This document shows positions 1 through 8,120 of a stretch of 20,278 bases of DNA, one piece after another; positions within the stretch are counted from its first letter, which is position 1, and each line of letters begins with the position of its first letter. This stretch comes from a virus, in IMG/VR virus record IMGVR_UViG_3300043786_000118, positions 1-20,278 of that record. One strand, written 5' to 3'. The notes under the pieces are model-generated. The model was given only the letters and a program-made list of their open reading frames with translations. It was not told where the DNA came from and searched no databases. The translations under genes were made by a program, and so were the position numbers.

Positions 1-3000
1 GGTTTTCTCCATTAGGACCAAGAAGTGATACAAGTTTGCCGCTAACAAGCGCTGGTATTTCATAACTTCCAAGTTCTTCTCCAAGGGCTGCAGCAATACT
101 TCTTGCTTGGCTTGTTGTTACTGCACCTTGAGCAACTGCTACTGCTAAGTTATTGGCTAAATTTTGAGATATTTGCTTAATAGATTGACCATTTTTAGAT
201 TGAATTTCTATATCTGCAAGTATTTGTTTTCCAAATTCACTACCCAATACATTTTGTCCAAATTGCCTTTGTCCCTCAACTGTTCCAGAAACGATATTCT
301 TTCTTCTTCTAGCAGCCTCTTCACTTGCGCTAACAGTTCCAGATATTACAGATAGATCAACAATTTTCTTTGAAGTCATACTCATTGCATTAGAAAGATT
401 AATTCCTTCTTGCCTTGCTTTTTCCATGTCTTTTGACATCTTATATAATGTTCCACCAACCAAAGCAATTGCTGCTACTGCTGCAACCCATGGATTTGCA
501 AGCATTGGAAGTAATGCAACTATACCTTGTAATCCAAAAACAAATGGCATTATTGTTTGAGCCATTTCTCCTAATTTACCGCCAGCAAAAGATGCTGCAA
601 TTGTAAGTCCAGAAACTGCACCTATACCAAGACTTGCCTTTGAACTAAACTCTGATAACTTTTGCTTTGTTGTCTTTTGAGCCTCTGTAGACTCATTCAT
701 TGCATTTGTTAGTTTGCCTTCTGCTGCTATACGTCTTTTGGCTTCTTTTAAACTTATTTTTTCTACCGCTGCCAACAACTGTGCACGAGATAGTCTTGCT
801 GATTGGGATACTTCTCCCATTGTTGTGCTTCCAGTTTTTGGATCAACTTGTGGTGCATTTGCAAACCCACGAAGTCTTCGGATTCTTTGAACTACAGTTT
901 CGTTTGGATTAAGTGTTGTTGTTCTATTGTCTGAAACATTTCTACTTGTTGTTTGAATGGATGCTGGTTTTCTTTCGGTGTTTTGTCCAGTTAGTGGGGT
1001 TAAATTACCCTTTGCGTCAACCTTGTACTCTCCTCTTGCTCTAACAGCAACAGTTTCTTTTTGAGGTTGTTTACCAATTAATCTATCAAAACGATCATTC
1101 ATTGATTTAGTAATTTTAAGAACTTGTCTTCCTCCACCAAGGAACTCTCTTTGTGATTTAAACTTACCATCAATTAGTCCATTAATTACGTTATTCTTTG
1201 TAATTTTTCCACCTGTTATTTCAGGTCTGCGGTAAGCAACAATTTCACCTTTATCATTTAAACTGGTTGGAATTAATAGTTTTGGATCAATTGCTTTCAA
1301 TTCATTTAATTTTTTAACTAATATTGGATTTGAATTAGTTTTTTGTACAGCCTTAATAACATCATCAATTGATTTTAATTTATCTGTTTTAATGCTTGAT
1401 CCACCAACAGCACTTGTAGATGCTGCACCAAGCAAGGTTCTTGCTGATCTAGATACAATTGGGTCTGCAGATTTTGCAAGAGCACCCATGATTCCAGACC
1501 TTTCATTACCCATTCTAGAATAAATCATCTTGTCATTAATTAAAGCATTATCTGGTAAAGAATTTAAAGATTTTAATAAATTAGTTCTAATTTCTTTTGC
1601 AACTCTAAGCGCATCTGTATCTGGAATTCCCTGCTTAGAAAGACTTATTGTCATTGTTCTTAAAGAGTTATCATCAAGAATTGCTCGTCTATATTCTCCA
1701 GCAGTAACTGTTGAATTTTTTCTATTTAGTTGCCCATTCATTTCTTTAGGAATATCAAACCCAACAGCAGTGTATAGGTTTTCTCTTCCAAAACCAAGTT
1801 TTCTAAACTGCTCTGAAACCTTTGTTCCAGAAATCTGTTTATGATCTACAGCATGTCCAAATACTAGGTTTGATTTTGTTTGAGATTTTGCCCCTTGCAT
1901 TCTTGCGAGAAGTGCTGCGTTTCTTGCAGCAAAGGCTTCGTTGGTTTCTGTAAATGCTGATTTGCCCAAAAGAAGACTATTTATTTGGCTTGGGTTAGTA
2001 TTAAGAACTTGTGCTGAAGGCCCACTAAGATCCATCTTTGGTTGGAACTTTGGAGAGTTAGCAAATGGTTGTGCATCTCCAGTTCCAGTTCCAAATGCCT
2101 GAAGTTTACCGCCAAGCAATGCTTCAATAATTGGCTGGACTTGTGGATTTTGTGCAATGTCTGTTGGAATTACCGCTTCTCCAGGCATAAGCACTGCAGG
2201 AACATTATCTTTGTTACCTCTTCCTGGTACAGATGCAGTTCCTCTTGCAAATTTCTTTGGTGCCCCGCCTCTGCCAGGCATCATCATTCCTGGATTTGTT
2301 CTTGCAAAGTTGGCTGCAGCGACTGTTGCATCAATATATGCTTGACGAAGTGCTCTTACAGCAGATGCCTCAATATTAAATTGTTGTGTGAGTCTATTAT
2401 GTGCTTGGTTTAATGATGCTGCTACTGTTGCAGCCTCTAGTTGCTCTACCGATAAATAGTTTGTTTGTTCTGCAAGAATTTTGCTATTTCCACCAAGTTT
2501 TAAAAATCCTGTACGCATTATTGCAAATAGTTTTATTCCGTTTGCTACTGCGTTCATTAATAAACCAAAAGTCATTAATAATACTGGACCAATAATTCCA
2601 ACCAGCGTTGTTGCAACTACAATAAACTTCTTTGTGCCATCTCCAAGATTATTAAACTTATCTAGCAAACCTGCAACTGATTGTGCAATTGGTGTTACTG
2701 CCTCTAAAAATGTTTTGCCAACTGGTTCAAGTGTTAATCTAAGATCCTCAATTGCTTTTTTAAACTTAGTTCCAACTGCATCCTCTAAAACTCCAAGTTC
2801 TCTTTCAGACATAATTGCAAGTTGTTCAACAGAATTTGTTGTTAATCCAAGAACTTTTGCAGCCTGTGTTCCGTCTTTTGTTACGTTTTGAAACAATGTT
2901 GATAAACGTGAGAACTGAAACTTACCAAATAACTGCTCAATTGCACGAGCACGATTAAGTGGGTCTAGAGTATCCAGCGCTCTTGAAAAGTCAATAACTG

Positions 3001-4252
3001 TACTCTTAATATCACCCTGATTACCTTCAACAATTGCTTTGATATTAATTCCCATATCTGCAAGCATTTCAGATGCTTTTTTAGTTGGATTAATGAGTGA
3101 TGCTAAACCAGACTTAAGTGCGTTAGCACCTTCTGATGCATTGATTCCGCCTTCTTTCATTGCTGTTAAAAAGAATGCTAAATCTTCAACATCTCCACCA
3201 AGTTGTTTTACAACTGGACCTGCTTTAGGAATTGCAATAGTTAAATCTTCAATAGATACGACTGTTTGGTTTTCAACTGCGTTAAGGAAGTTAATCTTTT
3301 TTGCCAAATCTTCTGCTGCTGTACCAAATGCGTTTGTAATAGATATAGTTGTTTCTAGAGCCTGTCCTTGCTCTACACCACCAAGAACTGCAAGTCTTGT
3401 TGCTTGGGCTACCTGCGCTGTAAGTTCTGCACCAGTCTTACCCATTGCTGCAGCATCTGCTGCCATCTTCATCGTATCTACAACTGCAATTCCATACTTA
3501 GTAAATGATTCTGCAAGTTGTCTTACATTTTCAAGAGCCTCATTTGTTTGTTCTGTTGTTGTAAATATATCTCCATATACACGCTTAAACCTGATGGCTT
3601 GTGCTTCAAGATCCATAAAAGTTTTTCCAGCAACAGTTCCAAGATAGGCAAGAGGAATTGTAAAACCAACCATAAGTTGGCGACCTGCCCACTGTGTATT
3701 TTTACCAAAGTTTAAAAGATTTGTAGATCCTTGTTTTACTAACTGATTGAATAATGCTTGCTTTTGTGCTGCTAATGCAACCTGTGTTCCGTAGTCTTTC
3801 ATATTTAGGCTAGTTGGAGTAACAGAGATAGCCTTCATTGCACCGCTTGCATCACGGCCTAACTTAATATATTGTGTTTGTAATCTTTTTACACGATCTT
3901 GTGCTACTTTGCCAATTGTGTCAAATTCTGATTTAAATAATCTTCCAAATGTTTTTGTAGATCCGCCAGCATAACGGAAATATTCCCGCATTGAAAGTTT
4001 GTTTTTTTCAAGAGCATTTGTGAAAGATTCTGTGGATGTTCTAACGACACCCATCTGTGCTGAGAATTTACCAGTAGCATTTATTGAGTTCAGCAGATTC
4101 TGCTGCATGTTTCTTTGTTGAGCAGCAGCAGAAGCACTACCCTTTGATACCGAAGTATGGAATAGTGCTAACTGTCGCTGTAAACTTTTAAGTTCCGCTA
4201 ACGCCTGCGACGTATCAATTTGTACGCCAATTTTGGCATTAACATCACTCAT
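1..4252 (-). CDS. Tape measure protein, C-terminus beyond the window
   Basis: The tape measure sets tail length and is threaded inside the tail tube during assembly. The frame is open from ATG 4252 to the left edge, at least 1417 codons, and no stop is reached. Residues about 195-400 look like the TP901-1 type phage tail domain. Strongly hydrophobic stretches lie near residues 540-580 and 1227-1274, the second containing LLPMLANPWVAAVAAIALVG. Around residues 672-697 is the glycine-rich motif VPGRGNKDNVPAVLMPGEAVIP-like segment, in which DNVPAVLMPGEAVIP recalls a motif recurrent in tape measures. The start follows GAGGTG with about five bases between and lies 15 bases after the short chaperone gene, the usual neighbour. 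At roughly 1.5 angstrom per residue (a general rule for the family) the visible part would span over 200 nm of tail. Function is confident from size, content and position; the true length is unknown. Confidence 0.93.
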   Translation of the reverse strand, partial: MSDVNAKIGVQIDTSQALAELKSLQRQLALFHTSVSKGSASAAAQQRNMQQNLLNSINATGKFSAQMGVVRTSTESFTNALEKNKLSMREYFRYAGGSTKTFGRLFKSEFDTIGKVAQDRVKRLQTQYIKLGRDASGAMKAISVTPTSLNMKDYGTQVALAAQKQALFNQLVKQGSTNLLNFGKNTQWAGRQLMVGFTIPLAYLGTVAGKTFMDLEAQAIRFKRVYGDIFTTTEQTNEALENVRQLAESFTKYGIAVVDTMKMAADAAAMGKTGAELTAQVAQATRLAVLGGVEQGQALETTISITNAFGTAAEDLAKKINFLNAVENQTVVSIEDLTIAIPKAGPVVKQLGGDVEDLAFFLTAMKEGGINASEGANALKSGLASLINPTKKASEMLADMGINIKAIVEGNQGDIKSTVIDFSRALDTLDPLNRARAIEQLFGKFQFSRLSTLFQNVTKDGTQAAKVLGLTTNSVEQLAIMSERELGVLEDAVGTKFKKAIEDLRLTLEPVGKTFLEAVTPIAQSVAGLLDKFNNLGDGTKKFIVVATTLVGIIGPVLLMTFGLLMNAVANGIKLFAIMRTGFLKLGGNSKILAEQTNYLSVEQLEAATVAASLNQAHNRLTQQFNIEASAVRALRQAYIDATVAAANFARTNPGMMMPGRGGAPKKFARGTASVPGRGNKDNVPAVLMPGEAVIPTDIAQNPQVQPIIEALLGGKLQAFGTGTGDAQPFANSPKFQPKMDLSGPSAQVLNTNPSQINSLLLGKSAFTETNEAFAARNAALLARMQGAKSQTKSNLVFGHAVDHKQISGTKVSEQFRKLGFGRENLYTAVGFDIPKEMNGQLNRKNSTVTAGEYRRAILDDNSLRTMTISLSKQGIPDTDALRVAKEIRTNLLKSLNSLPDNALINDKMIYSRMGNERSGIMGALAKSADPIVSRSARTLLGAASTSAVGGSSIKTDKLKSIDDVIKAVQKTNSNPILVKKLNELKAIDPKLLIPTSLNDKGEIVAYRRPEITGGKITKNNVINGLIDGKFKSQREFLGGGRQVLKITKSMNDRFDRLIGKQPQKETVAVRARGEYKVDAKGNLTPLTGQNTERKPASIQTTSRNVSDNRTTTLNPNETVVQRIRRLRGFANAPQVDPKTGSTTMGEVSQSARLSRAQLLAAVEKISLKEAKRRIAAEGKLTNAMNESTEAQKTTKQKLSEFSSKASLGIGAVSGLTIAASFAGGKLGEMAQTIMPFVFGLQGIVALLPMLANPWVAAVAAIALVGGTLYKMSKDMEKARQEGINLSNAMSMTSKKIVDLSVISGTVSASEEAARRRKNIVSGTVEGQRQFGQNVLGSEFGKQILADIEIQSKNGQSIKQISQNLANNLAVAVAQGAVTTSQARSIAAALGEELGSYEIPALVSGKLVSLLGPNGEN

Positions 4253-4267
4253 TTGTCACCTCATTGT

Positions 4268-4600
4268 TTAATTGTTTGCAAGAACTGTGTTCAAGAGTGC
4301 ATTTGCATCTTGAAGTTTTACCCCTGAAGCAGATTCAATAATCTTATAAACAGTTGGAAGATCAATATTCTCTTCTAACTTTTTAGCATCATCTGCAATT
4401 TCTGGCTTATATTGCTTCATAGCAATTTGAACACAATCAATAAGGACAGTCGTTGACTTGTCATTATCTTCTGCCACCTCTGCTAGTTCTGAAAACTTCT
4501 TCATAAATGGACGAAGTAATGAGATTTTAAGCGGTCTTGCCTTAATCTTTGTACCGTCCAAAAGAACTAGTTCTACCTCTTCATACGTGCTTGTTGCCAT
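4268..4600 (-). CDS. Short tail-assembly chaperone (gpG-like)
   Basis: This 110-residue acidic protein is placed directly before the tape measure, where phages encode the chaperones that coat the tape measure while the tube polymerises. Its whole length resembles the first ~95 residues of the 231-residue protein at 5382-6077, with exact shared blocks DGT, PLKI and IAMKQY and a similar helical pattern ending in S-A/S-G-x-K. It would be the equivalent of lambda gpG, the short product. There is no downstream open frame for a gpT-like extension, because the tape measure starts 15 bases after the stop, so a frameshift product from this gene is not expected. AGGAGG lies eight bases before the ATG, and a good promoter lies just upstream. 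The role is inferred from position and paralogy, since sequence conservation in this family is low. Confidence 0.78.
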   Translation of the reverse strand: MATSTYEEVELVLLDGTKIKARPLKISLLRPFMKKFSELAEVAEDNDKSTTVLIDCVQIAMKQYKPEIADDAKKLEENIDLPTVYKIIESASGVKLQDANALLNTVLANN

Positions 4601-4627
4601 TGATTTTTCCTCCTATAGGCTATGTTA

Positions 4628-4658
4628 ATTATATCATGTAAGGGCCTTATTTTTACAA
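4628..4658 (-). promoter_or_regulatory. Extended -10 promoter for short chaperone and tape measure
   Basis: On the minus strand TGATATAAT occupies 4636-4628: a perfect TATAAT with the TGn extension. A weaker -35-like TTGTAA lies at 4658-4653, with a long 19-base spacer. Inside the spacer is an 11-base near-palindrome, TAAGGCCCTTA (4649-4639). Transcription would start about 20 bases before the start codon, which also has a strong ribosome binding site. The promoter lies between the methyltransferase stop and the short chaperone start, so it could raise expression of the chaperone and tape measure independently of the genes before them. Confidence 0.6.
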
Positions 4659-4705
4659 GTATTTTTAATGCCTTAAATGCCTAAAAAACTAAATATGGGA
4701 GGTAA

Positions 4706-5353
4706 TTAAATAAAGGGGTCTATTTTTTCTAAAACAAAAAACCAGCCTAGGCAGTTTTCATAATTCTTGTTTAGTTCGTGCACTATTTCTTTTACATATT
4801 TTATATGAAATAAGCCAGAGGATGGTAATTCTACTGCTGAGATGTTTATGGCATCTGGTGTGGTATATCTGTTATTTTTATTATTTAGATTACCAGAAAT
4901 TAAAATTGCCTTTCCACCAGGCTTTAGCCTTGAGTACAAAATTTTAAAATAAGTATTTATTATATCTAAATTATTATGAAAACAACCCCTATCATATATA
5001 AGATCATATTTTTTGTCTGGCAAATCAAAGTGTAAATCTCCCACAATAAATTCTACGTTATTTCTACCGACATTATTTTCCTTAGCAATATTTATTGCAA
5101 CCTCAGATACATCTATGGCAGTTACGCTTTTTGCTTTTTTTGATAAGAATAATGTATCATTTCCAGACCCACATCCAAGTTCAAGAACATCATATTCTTC
5201 AATATTATTTTGATTTACAAATTCTTCCAAATTTTTATCATAGGTATACGTTTCCCATGGCAATTCTTTTGTACTATTTTTACTAACATATGAATGGTTT
5301 CCAGCCCAAACTGAATCCCAAAAGCCTTTTTTCATTTTTTTAGTTTTTTCCAT
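4706..5353 (-). CDS. Class I SAM-dependent methyltransferase (TehB/TPMT-like)
   Basis: The 215-residue protein has the Rossmann methyltransferase signature. Motif I is VLELGCGSGN at residues 56-65, the acidic ribose-binding residue is D81 in TAIDVS, and motif III is GDLHFD at 105-110, followed by YDRGCFHN (120-127) and LKPGG. The tryptophans near residues 12-16 and LPWE at 31-34, together with YDRGCFHN, resemble small-molecule methyltransferases of the TehB/thiopurine type rather than DNA methyltransferases; I see no DPPY-type motif. The substrate is unknown. It sits between two paralogous tail chaperone genes, where a methyltransferase has no obvious assembly role, so it looks like an inserted accessory gene (a moron). 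Two sample lines counted by hand give about 28% G+C, against about 47% for one line of the capsid gene, consistent with a separate origin. Confidence 0.88.
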   Translation of the reverse strand: MEKTKKMKKGFWDSVWAGNHSYVSKNSTKELPWETYTYDKNLEEFVNQNNIEEYDVLELGCGSGNDTLFLSKKAKSVTAIDVSEVAINIAKENNVGRNNVEFIVGDLHFDLPDKKYDLIYDRGCFHNNLDIINTYFKILYSRLKPGGKAILISGNLNNKNNRYTTPDAINISAVELPSSGLFHIKYVKEIVHELNKNYENCLGWFFVLEKIDPFI

Positions 5354-5359
5354 TCTTAT

Positions 5360-5368
5360 AGTTTATCA
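5360..5368 (-). promoter_or_regulatory. Possible leaderless promoter of the methyltransferase
   Basis: TGATAAACT at 5368-5360 has the TGn extension and a TAnnnT box (four of six bases match TATAAT). Only six bases separate it from the ATG, so transcription would begin at or next to the start codon. No Shine-Dalgarno is present before this start. The box is weaker than the other promoters in the window, so this is tentative. Confidence 0.3.
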
Positions 5369-5381
5369 CATACCTATTATT

Positions 5382-6077
5382 TTATTTTGTCAAATCTTCA
5401 TACTCTAATCCCATGCCAATACCAAACCCTGCTTTTTTAGCATTTTGTCCTTGGAGTGCCAAGATGTCTTTACTATCATTTGTTGCACCTTTGCTAAATA
5501 CTCTAGCCTTCATATCTTCCCACTCCTTTTGGCCTCGTGACGATCCAGACTGTTTGTCTAAATCTACCCCTTGAATTGCAGCAAGAAATTTTTTTTCTTC
5601 GTAATCAAGTTCTCTACGACTAGAAAGTGTAGCCATTAACTCTGGCATAGATAAAGACTCTTCTAACTCCTTATAATCTTTCCAAATACCCAATAAAAAT
5701 GCTTCAGCCTCAATTTTTGCTAAGTCTAAATCAGACCAGGTTGATCCACTCTCTGTTGCCTGAGTTTTAACAGTTTCCTCTGATCCCCTGTTTATTTTTA
5801 TTCCTGCTGAAACATCTAAAATTGTATATATTGTGGGCATATCAAAACTATCTTCTATGTCATCTTTTTTTAACGCTATTCCTGGATAATATTGCTTCAT
5901 AGCAATCCTAACACATTCCATTAAGCAATCTATTGCTTGGTCATCGTCCTCGGCCTTTTTTACATTTTCAAAAGCCTCCATAAACTCACGAAGATATTTT
6001 ATTTTTAATGGAATAATCTCTAGTTCTGTTCCATCAATAAGATTTATTACTTTATTTTGATAAACTGTTGTTGCCAT
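5382..6077 (-). CDS. Long tail-assembly chaperone (gpGT-like natural fusion)
   Basis: The 231-residue protein has two parts. Residues 1-95 are paralogous to the short chaperone at 4268-4600. Residues about 110-231 are an extra C-terminal region with helices around SMPELMATLSSRRELDYEEK and FLAAIQGVDLD, similar in style to the gpT-like half of long tail chaperones in actinophages. In most siphoviruses the long form is made by a programmed frameshift; here it is one continuous frame. It is the first gene after the tail-tube terminator. The ATG has no Shine-Dalgarno and lies nine bases from an extended -10 box, suggesting a near-leaderless message. Domain assignment is by eye, and the role rests on position and paralogy. 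Confidence 0.72.
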   Translation of the reverse strand: MATTVYQNKVINLIDGTELEIIPLKIKYLREFMEAFENVKKAEDDDQAIDCLMECVRIAMKQYYPGIALKKDDIEDSFDMPTIYTILDVSAGIKINRGSEETVKTQATESGSTWSDLDLAKIEAEAFLLGIWKDYKELEESLSMPELMATLSSRRELDYEEKKFLAAIQGVDLDKQSGSSRGQKEWEDMKARVFSKGATNDSKDILALQGQNAKKAGFGIGMGLEYEDLTK

Positions 6078-6086
6078 GATTTATCT

Positions 6087-6095
6087 ATTCTATCA
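6087..6095 (-). promoter_or_regulatory. Extended -10 promoter of the long chaperone
   Basis: TGATAGAAT at 6095-6087 (TGn plus TAGAAT, five of six consensus bases) lies just after the tail-tube terminator and nine bases before the ATG. With a normal -10 to start distance the message would have about 0-3 leader bases, matching the absence of a ribosome binding site. Confidence 0.5.
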
Positions 6096-6104
6096 TAGGC
6101 AAAA

Positions 6105-6137
6105 GAAAAAACCCACCTCATAAGAGATGGGCTTTTG
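6105..6137 (-). terminator. Rho-independent terminator after the major tail protein
   Basis: On the minus strand CCCATCTC, loop TTAT, GAGGTGGG form an eight-pair stem with one G-U pair, followed by TTTTTTCTTTT. Flanking A and U runs can lengthen the stem. On the plus strand the wobble becomes a C-A mismatch, so the hairpin favours minus-strand transcripts. A second small inverted repeat (6142-6157) overlaps the tail protein stop codon. Confidence 0.85.
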
Positions 6138-6155
6138 CTTTAATCTAAAATTAGA

Positions 6156-6788
6156 TTATGATTGACCAAATGTACGATCTACGATCTTACCGTATGATCC
6201 TGACGCATCTTCTGGAAGAAGACGGAATGAAACTTCAAACATTGACGCTTCGTCACGCTTTGCGGATACAGTTACGTTCTCAATTGATAGAGCACGATAT
6301 GCTGTGTAAACACGCTCAACAGAGTCAGAGTTGTCGCAATCTCCAGTTCCTGGTCCAACAGCAACGATTCCTCGTTCTACTGGACATTCTCCAAGTTCAC
6401 CTGCAGATAGATTAAGTGTCTGACCTGTAGATGCTGCCTTGTTTCCTGTAAGTTGTGCATCAGAAAATGCTAATGCAAGAAGCAAGTTTTCTAGTGTTGC
6501 TTCAGCAAAAGCGGTAGCAAGATTAACCTGCATACCTTGCTTATATAGTTTTGCAACGTCAAGAATTTGGTCTACCTGGACTTCACCGAAGTCTGGTTGG
6601 AACTGCAATTCTAGACCGTTCATGGTGTAACCTATGTTAGTGTAATCTGCTTCATCTGAAAGTGTATCTTTAAAAGACTCACTTGCGTCAAAAGCCTCCA
6701 GTGTACCTGGAGTTAGAGTTGTATCAGCAACGAAAAGTGCTGCTGCACCAACGATAATGTTGTTTGACGTACCACGGCTATATGGCAT
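6156..6788 (-). CDS. Major tail tube protein
   Basis: The 210-residue protein polymerises into the tail tube through which DNA passes. It has the composition and size of siphovirus tube proteins: mostly beta-type sequence, the early segment RGTSNNIIVGAAALFVAD, the central ALENLLLAL-like helix (TLENLLLALAF), and a C-terminal strand region FEVSFRLLPEDASGSYGKIV. It follows the tail terminator gene and precedes the chaperones and tape measure, the standard place for this gene. AGAGGTGA precedes the start with normal spacing, and a TATAAT box lies about 60 bases upstream. It is directly followed by a strong terminator, in keeping with high expression of a protein needed in hundreds of copies. No family motif is diagnostic, so the call rests mainly on order and composition. 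Confidence 0.8.
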   Translation of the reverse strand: MPYSRGTSNNIIVGAAALFVADTTLTPGTLEAFDASESFKDTLSDEADYTNIGYTMNGLELQFQPDFGEVQVDQILDVAKLYKQGMQVNLATAFAEATLENLLLALAFSDAQLTGNKAASTGQTLNLSAGELGECPVERGIVAVGPGTGDCDNSDSVERVYTAYRALSIENVTVSAKRDEASMFEVSFRLLPEDASGSYGKIVDRTFGQS

Positions 6789-6846
6789 ATTATTTCACCT
6801 CTTTCATAAAGTATATTAAGTTGTTTGGCGTGTTTCCTCAAAACCT

Positions 6847-6852
6847 ATTATA
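6847..6852 (-). promoter_or_regulatory. Possible -10 box for the major tail protein
   Basis: A perfect TATAAT sits at 6852-6847 in the 71-base gap before the tail tube gene. It is preceded by GG rather than TGn, and no good -35 is visible at 17-18 bases. It leaves about 50 bases of leader and a good Shine-Dalgarno. It could give the abundant tail protein its own transcript. Confidence 0.4.
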
Positions 6853-6859
6853 CCGCTGT

Positions 6860-7438
6860 TTATGTATATCTAGAATCTGGCTCAGTCTTGATGTGATAGT
6901 CATACTCAATAATTAGTTTGTTAACAAAAAGGGTTCTTGCGGATGCCAACTCTGCTACGTCCCTACTTTCGTCCGCCTGATATACCCTGGTATTGTGAAA
7001 ATAAATGTTATATGGGATAGATACTTCTCCAGCGGAGTTTAGTATTGGATTTGAAAGACTGTAGGAGTTGATGTCTTGGGCTGAGGCGTCTTCACGATCA
7101 AGGGCATTTGAAATAACACGAACTGAGTCTATTAATTTACCAACATCCGTAGAGTATATAAAATAGATCAACTGTTCTCTTTTATGAGCATAAAAAGGGG
7201 TAGGTCTAAATCTCATCAATCTATCATAGACAATTAATACTGGGCTTTCTGTTTGCCTAATTTGAATACTATCATTATATAAATCTTCAATATTGGTTGG
7301 AATTTGTGCTGGAACCATAGGATTTACACCTGGAGATAATAAATCTGATTCTGCTACAAGTTCATAAAATGCTAACTCAGACAAAACATATCTATTTAAA
7401 AATGTGGGTGGAAAACCAGTGTCCGTTAATATACTCAT
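6860..7438 (-). CDS. Probable tail terminator / tail completion protein
   Basis: This 192-residue protein occupies the slot between the HK97 gp10-like neck protein and the tail tube, where the protein that caps the tube and joins it to the head is usually encoded. Visible features are a polar N-terminus, a central stretch ILIVYDRLMRFRPTPFY-like (VLIVYDRLMRFRPTPFYAHK), IYFIYSTD, and a C-terminal LIIEYDYHIKTE strand, the alternating strand-helix pattern typical of tail terminators. The start lies four bases after the previous stop with no clear ribosome binding site, suggesting coupling to upstream translation. No catalytic motif is present. The call is positional. Confidence 0.6.
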   Translation of the reverse strand: MSILTDTGFPPTFLNRYVLSELAFYELVAESDLLSPGVNPMVPAQIPTNIEDLYNDSIQIRQTESPVLIVYDRLMRFRPTPFYAHKREQLIYFIYSTDVGKLIDSVRVISNALDREDASAQDINSYSLSNPILNSAGEVSIPYNIYFHNTRVYQADESRDVAELASARTLFVNKLIIEYDYHIKTEPDSRYT

Positions 7439-7442
7439 AGTC

Positions 7443-8120
7443 TTATTCTACCCCAATTGTTGCATTAGCAATCCATTTAAACCCTGTATCAATACCCTTG
7501 CTTCTACCCATTCTTGATCCAGCCTTCATGTTTGCCTTATAAAGTTTTGGCTTTTTAATATAATCATAAATACCAGAAGCCTTTAAAAATGATTGCTTAA
7601 AATATCTTAAGATAAACTCATCTACTGTTTTTTCAAAACTTCCATAAACCATATCTCCCCCAGGATTGTCTACGGTAATTGGCTTACTTGTAAAAACTTC
7701 TCCACTTGGTCCATCAAATTTTAACACCCTAGATTTAGTTGGCGCAATTGTAACTGGAACACCATTTTCCATAATCTTTGCTTTATTATAAAATGGCACA
7801 GTCATTTTTTCAGACACCGTTCTTGACTGTCTAAATGAAGAATTAATAGACAATCCAAGATTACTAACAGTATATTTTAAATCAAACAATCTTGCATTTG
7901 GGCTACCAGTTTGATTCCACTCATAAATATGGTGCAATGCTTTTGGATTTGATCTTGCTTCAACATCAACATATTGTGCAAGAGCCTGAATCACTCCGAG
8001 GCCTAACCTATCTAAAAATACTTTTTTACCTTTATGAATACCATCTAAAAATCCAACAGAATAGTCAATAATATTTTTCATTTGTTTATCAAAAAGTTTT
8101 GTATTCATTGTAACTATCAT
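7443..8120 (-). CDS. HK97 gp10-like neck / minor tail protein
   Basis: The 225-residue basic protein falls where HK97 gp10-like proteins, which help join head and tail, are found: after the head-closure protein and before the tail terminator. It has an N-terminal helix (FDKQMKNIIDYSVGFLDGIH), a lysine-rich middle and a basic C-terminus. Its start codon shares one base with the preceding stop (TAATG), so translation is probably coupled. A second in-frame ATG lies four codons downstream (8108) and could be the real start. I see no enzymatic motif; the assignment is by synteny and general character. Confidence 0.55.
   Translation of the reverse strand: MIVTMNTKLFDKQMKNIIDYSVGFLDGIHKGKKVFLDRLGLGVIQALAQYVDVEARSNPKALHHIYEWNQTGSPNARLFDLKYTVSNLGLSINSSFRQSRTVSEKMTVPFYNKAKIMENGVPVTIAPTKSRVLKFDGPSGEVFTSKPITVDNPGGDMVYGSFEKTVDEFILRYFKQSFLKASGIYDYIKKPKLYKANMKAGSRMGRSKGIDTGFKWIANATIGVE

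Noticed and set aside
3039-3647. Long plus-strand open frame (202 codons) opposite the tape measure gene
   Set aside because: It has no ribosome binding site and unnatural Ser/Ala/Pro-rich composition, and it lies wholly inside a well-supported gene on the other strand. It is a codon-bias shadow.
4268-4300. Search for a slippery site that would extend the short chaperone by frameshift
   Set aside because: No convincing heptamer is visible and the tape measure starts 15 bases after the stop, so no extension frame exists.
4667-4682. Direct repeat AATGCCT in the gap after the methyltransferase
   Set aside because: Two seven-base copies in AT-rich DNA are within chance, and there is no sign of a mobile element or attachment site.
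5388-5393. Perfect TTGACA before the methyltransferase gene
   Set aside because: It encodes the last residues of the long chaperone, and the nearest -10-like box is 22 bases away, too far for a normal promoter.
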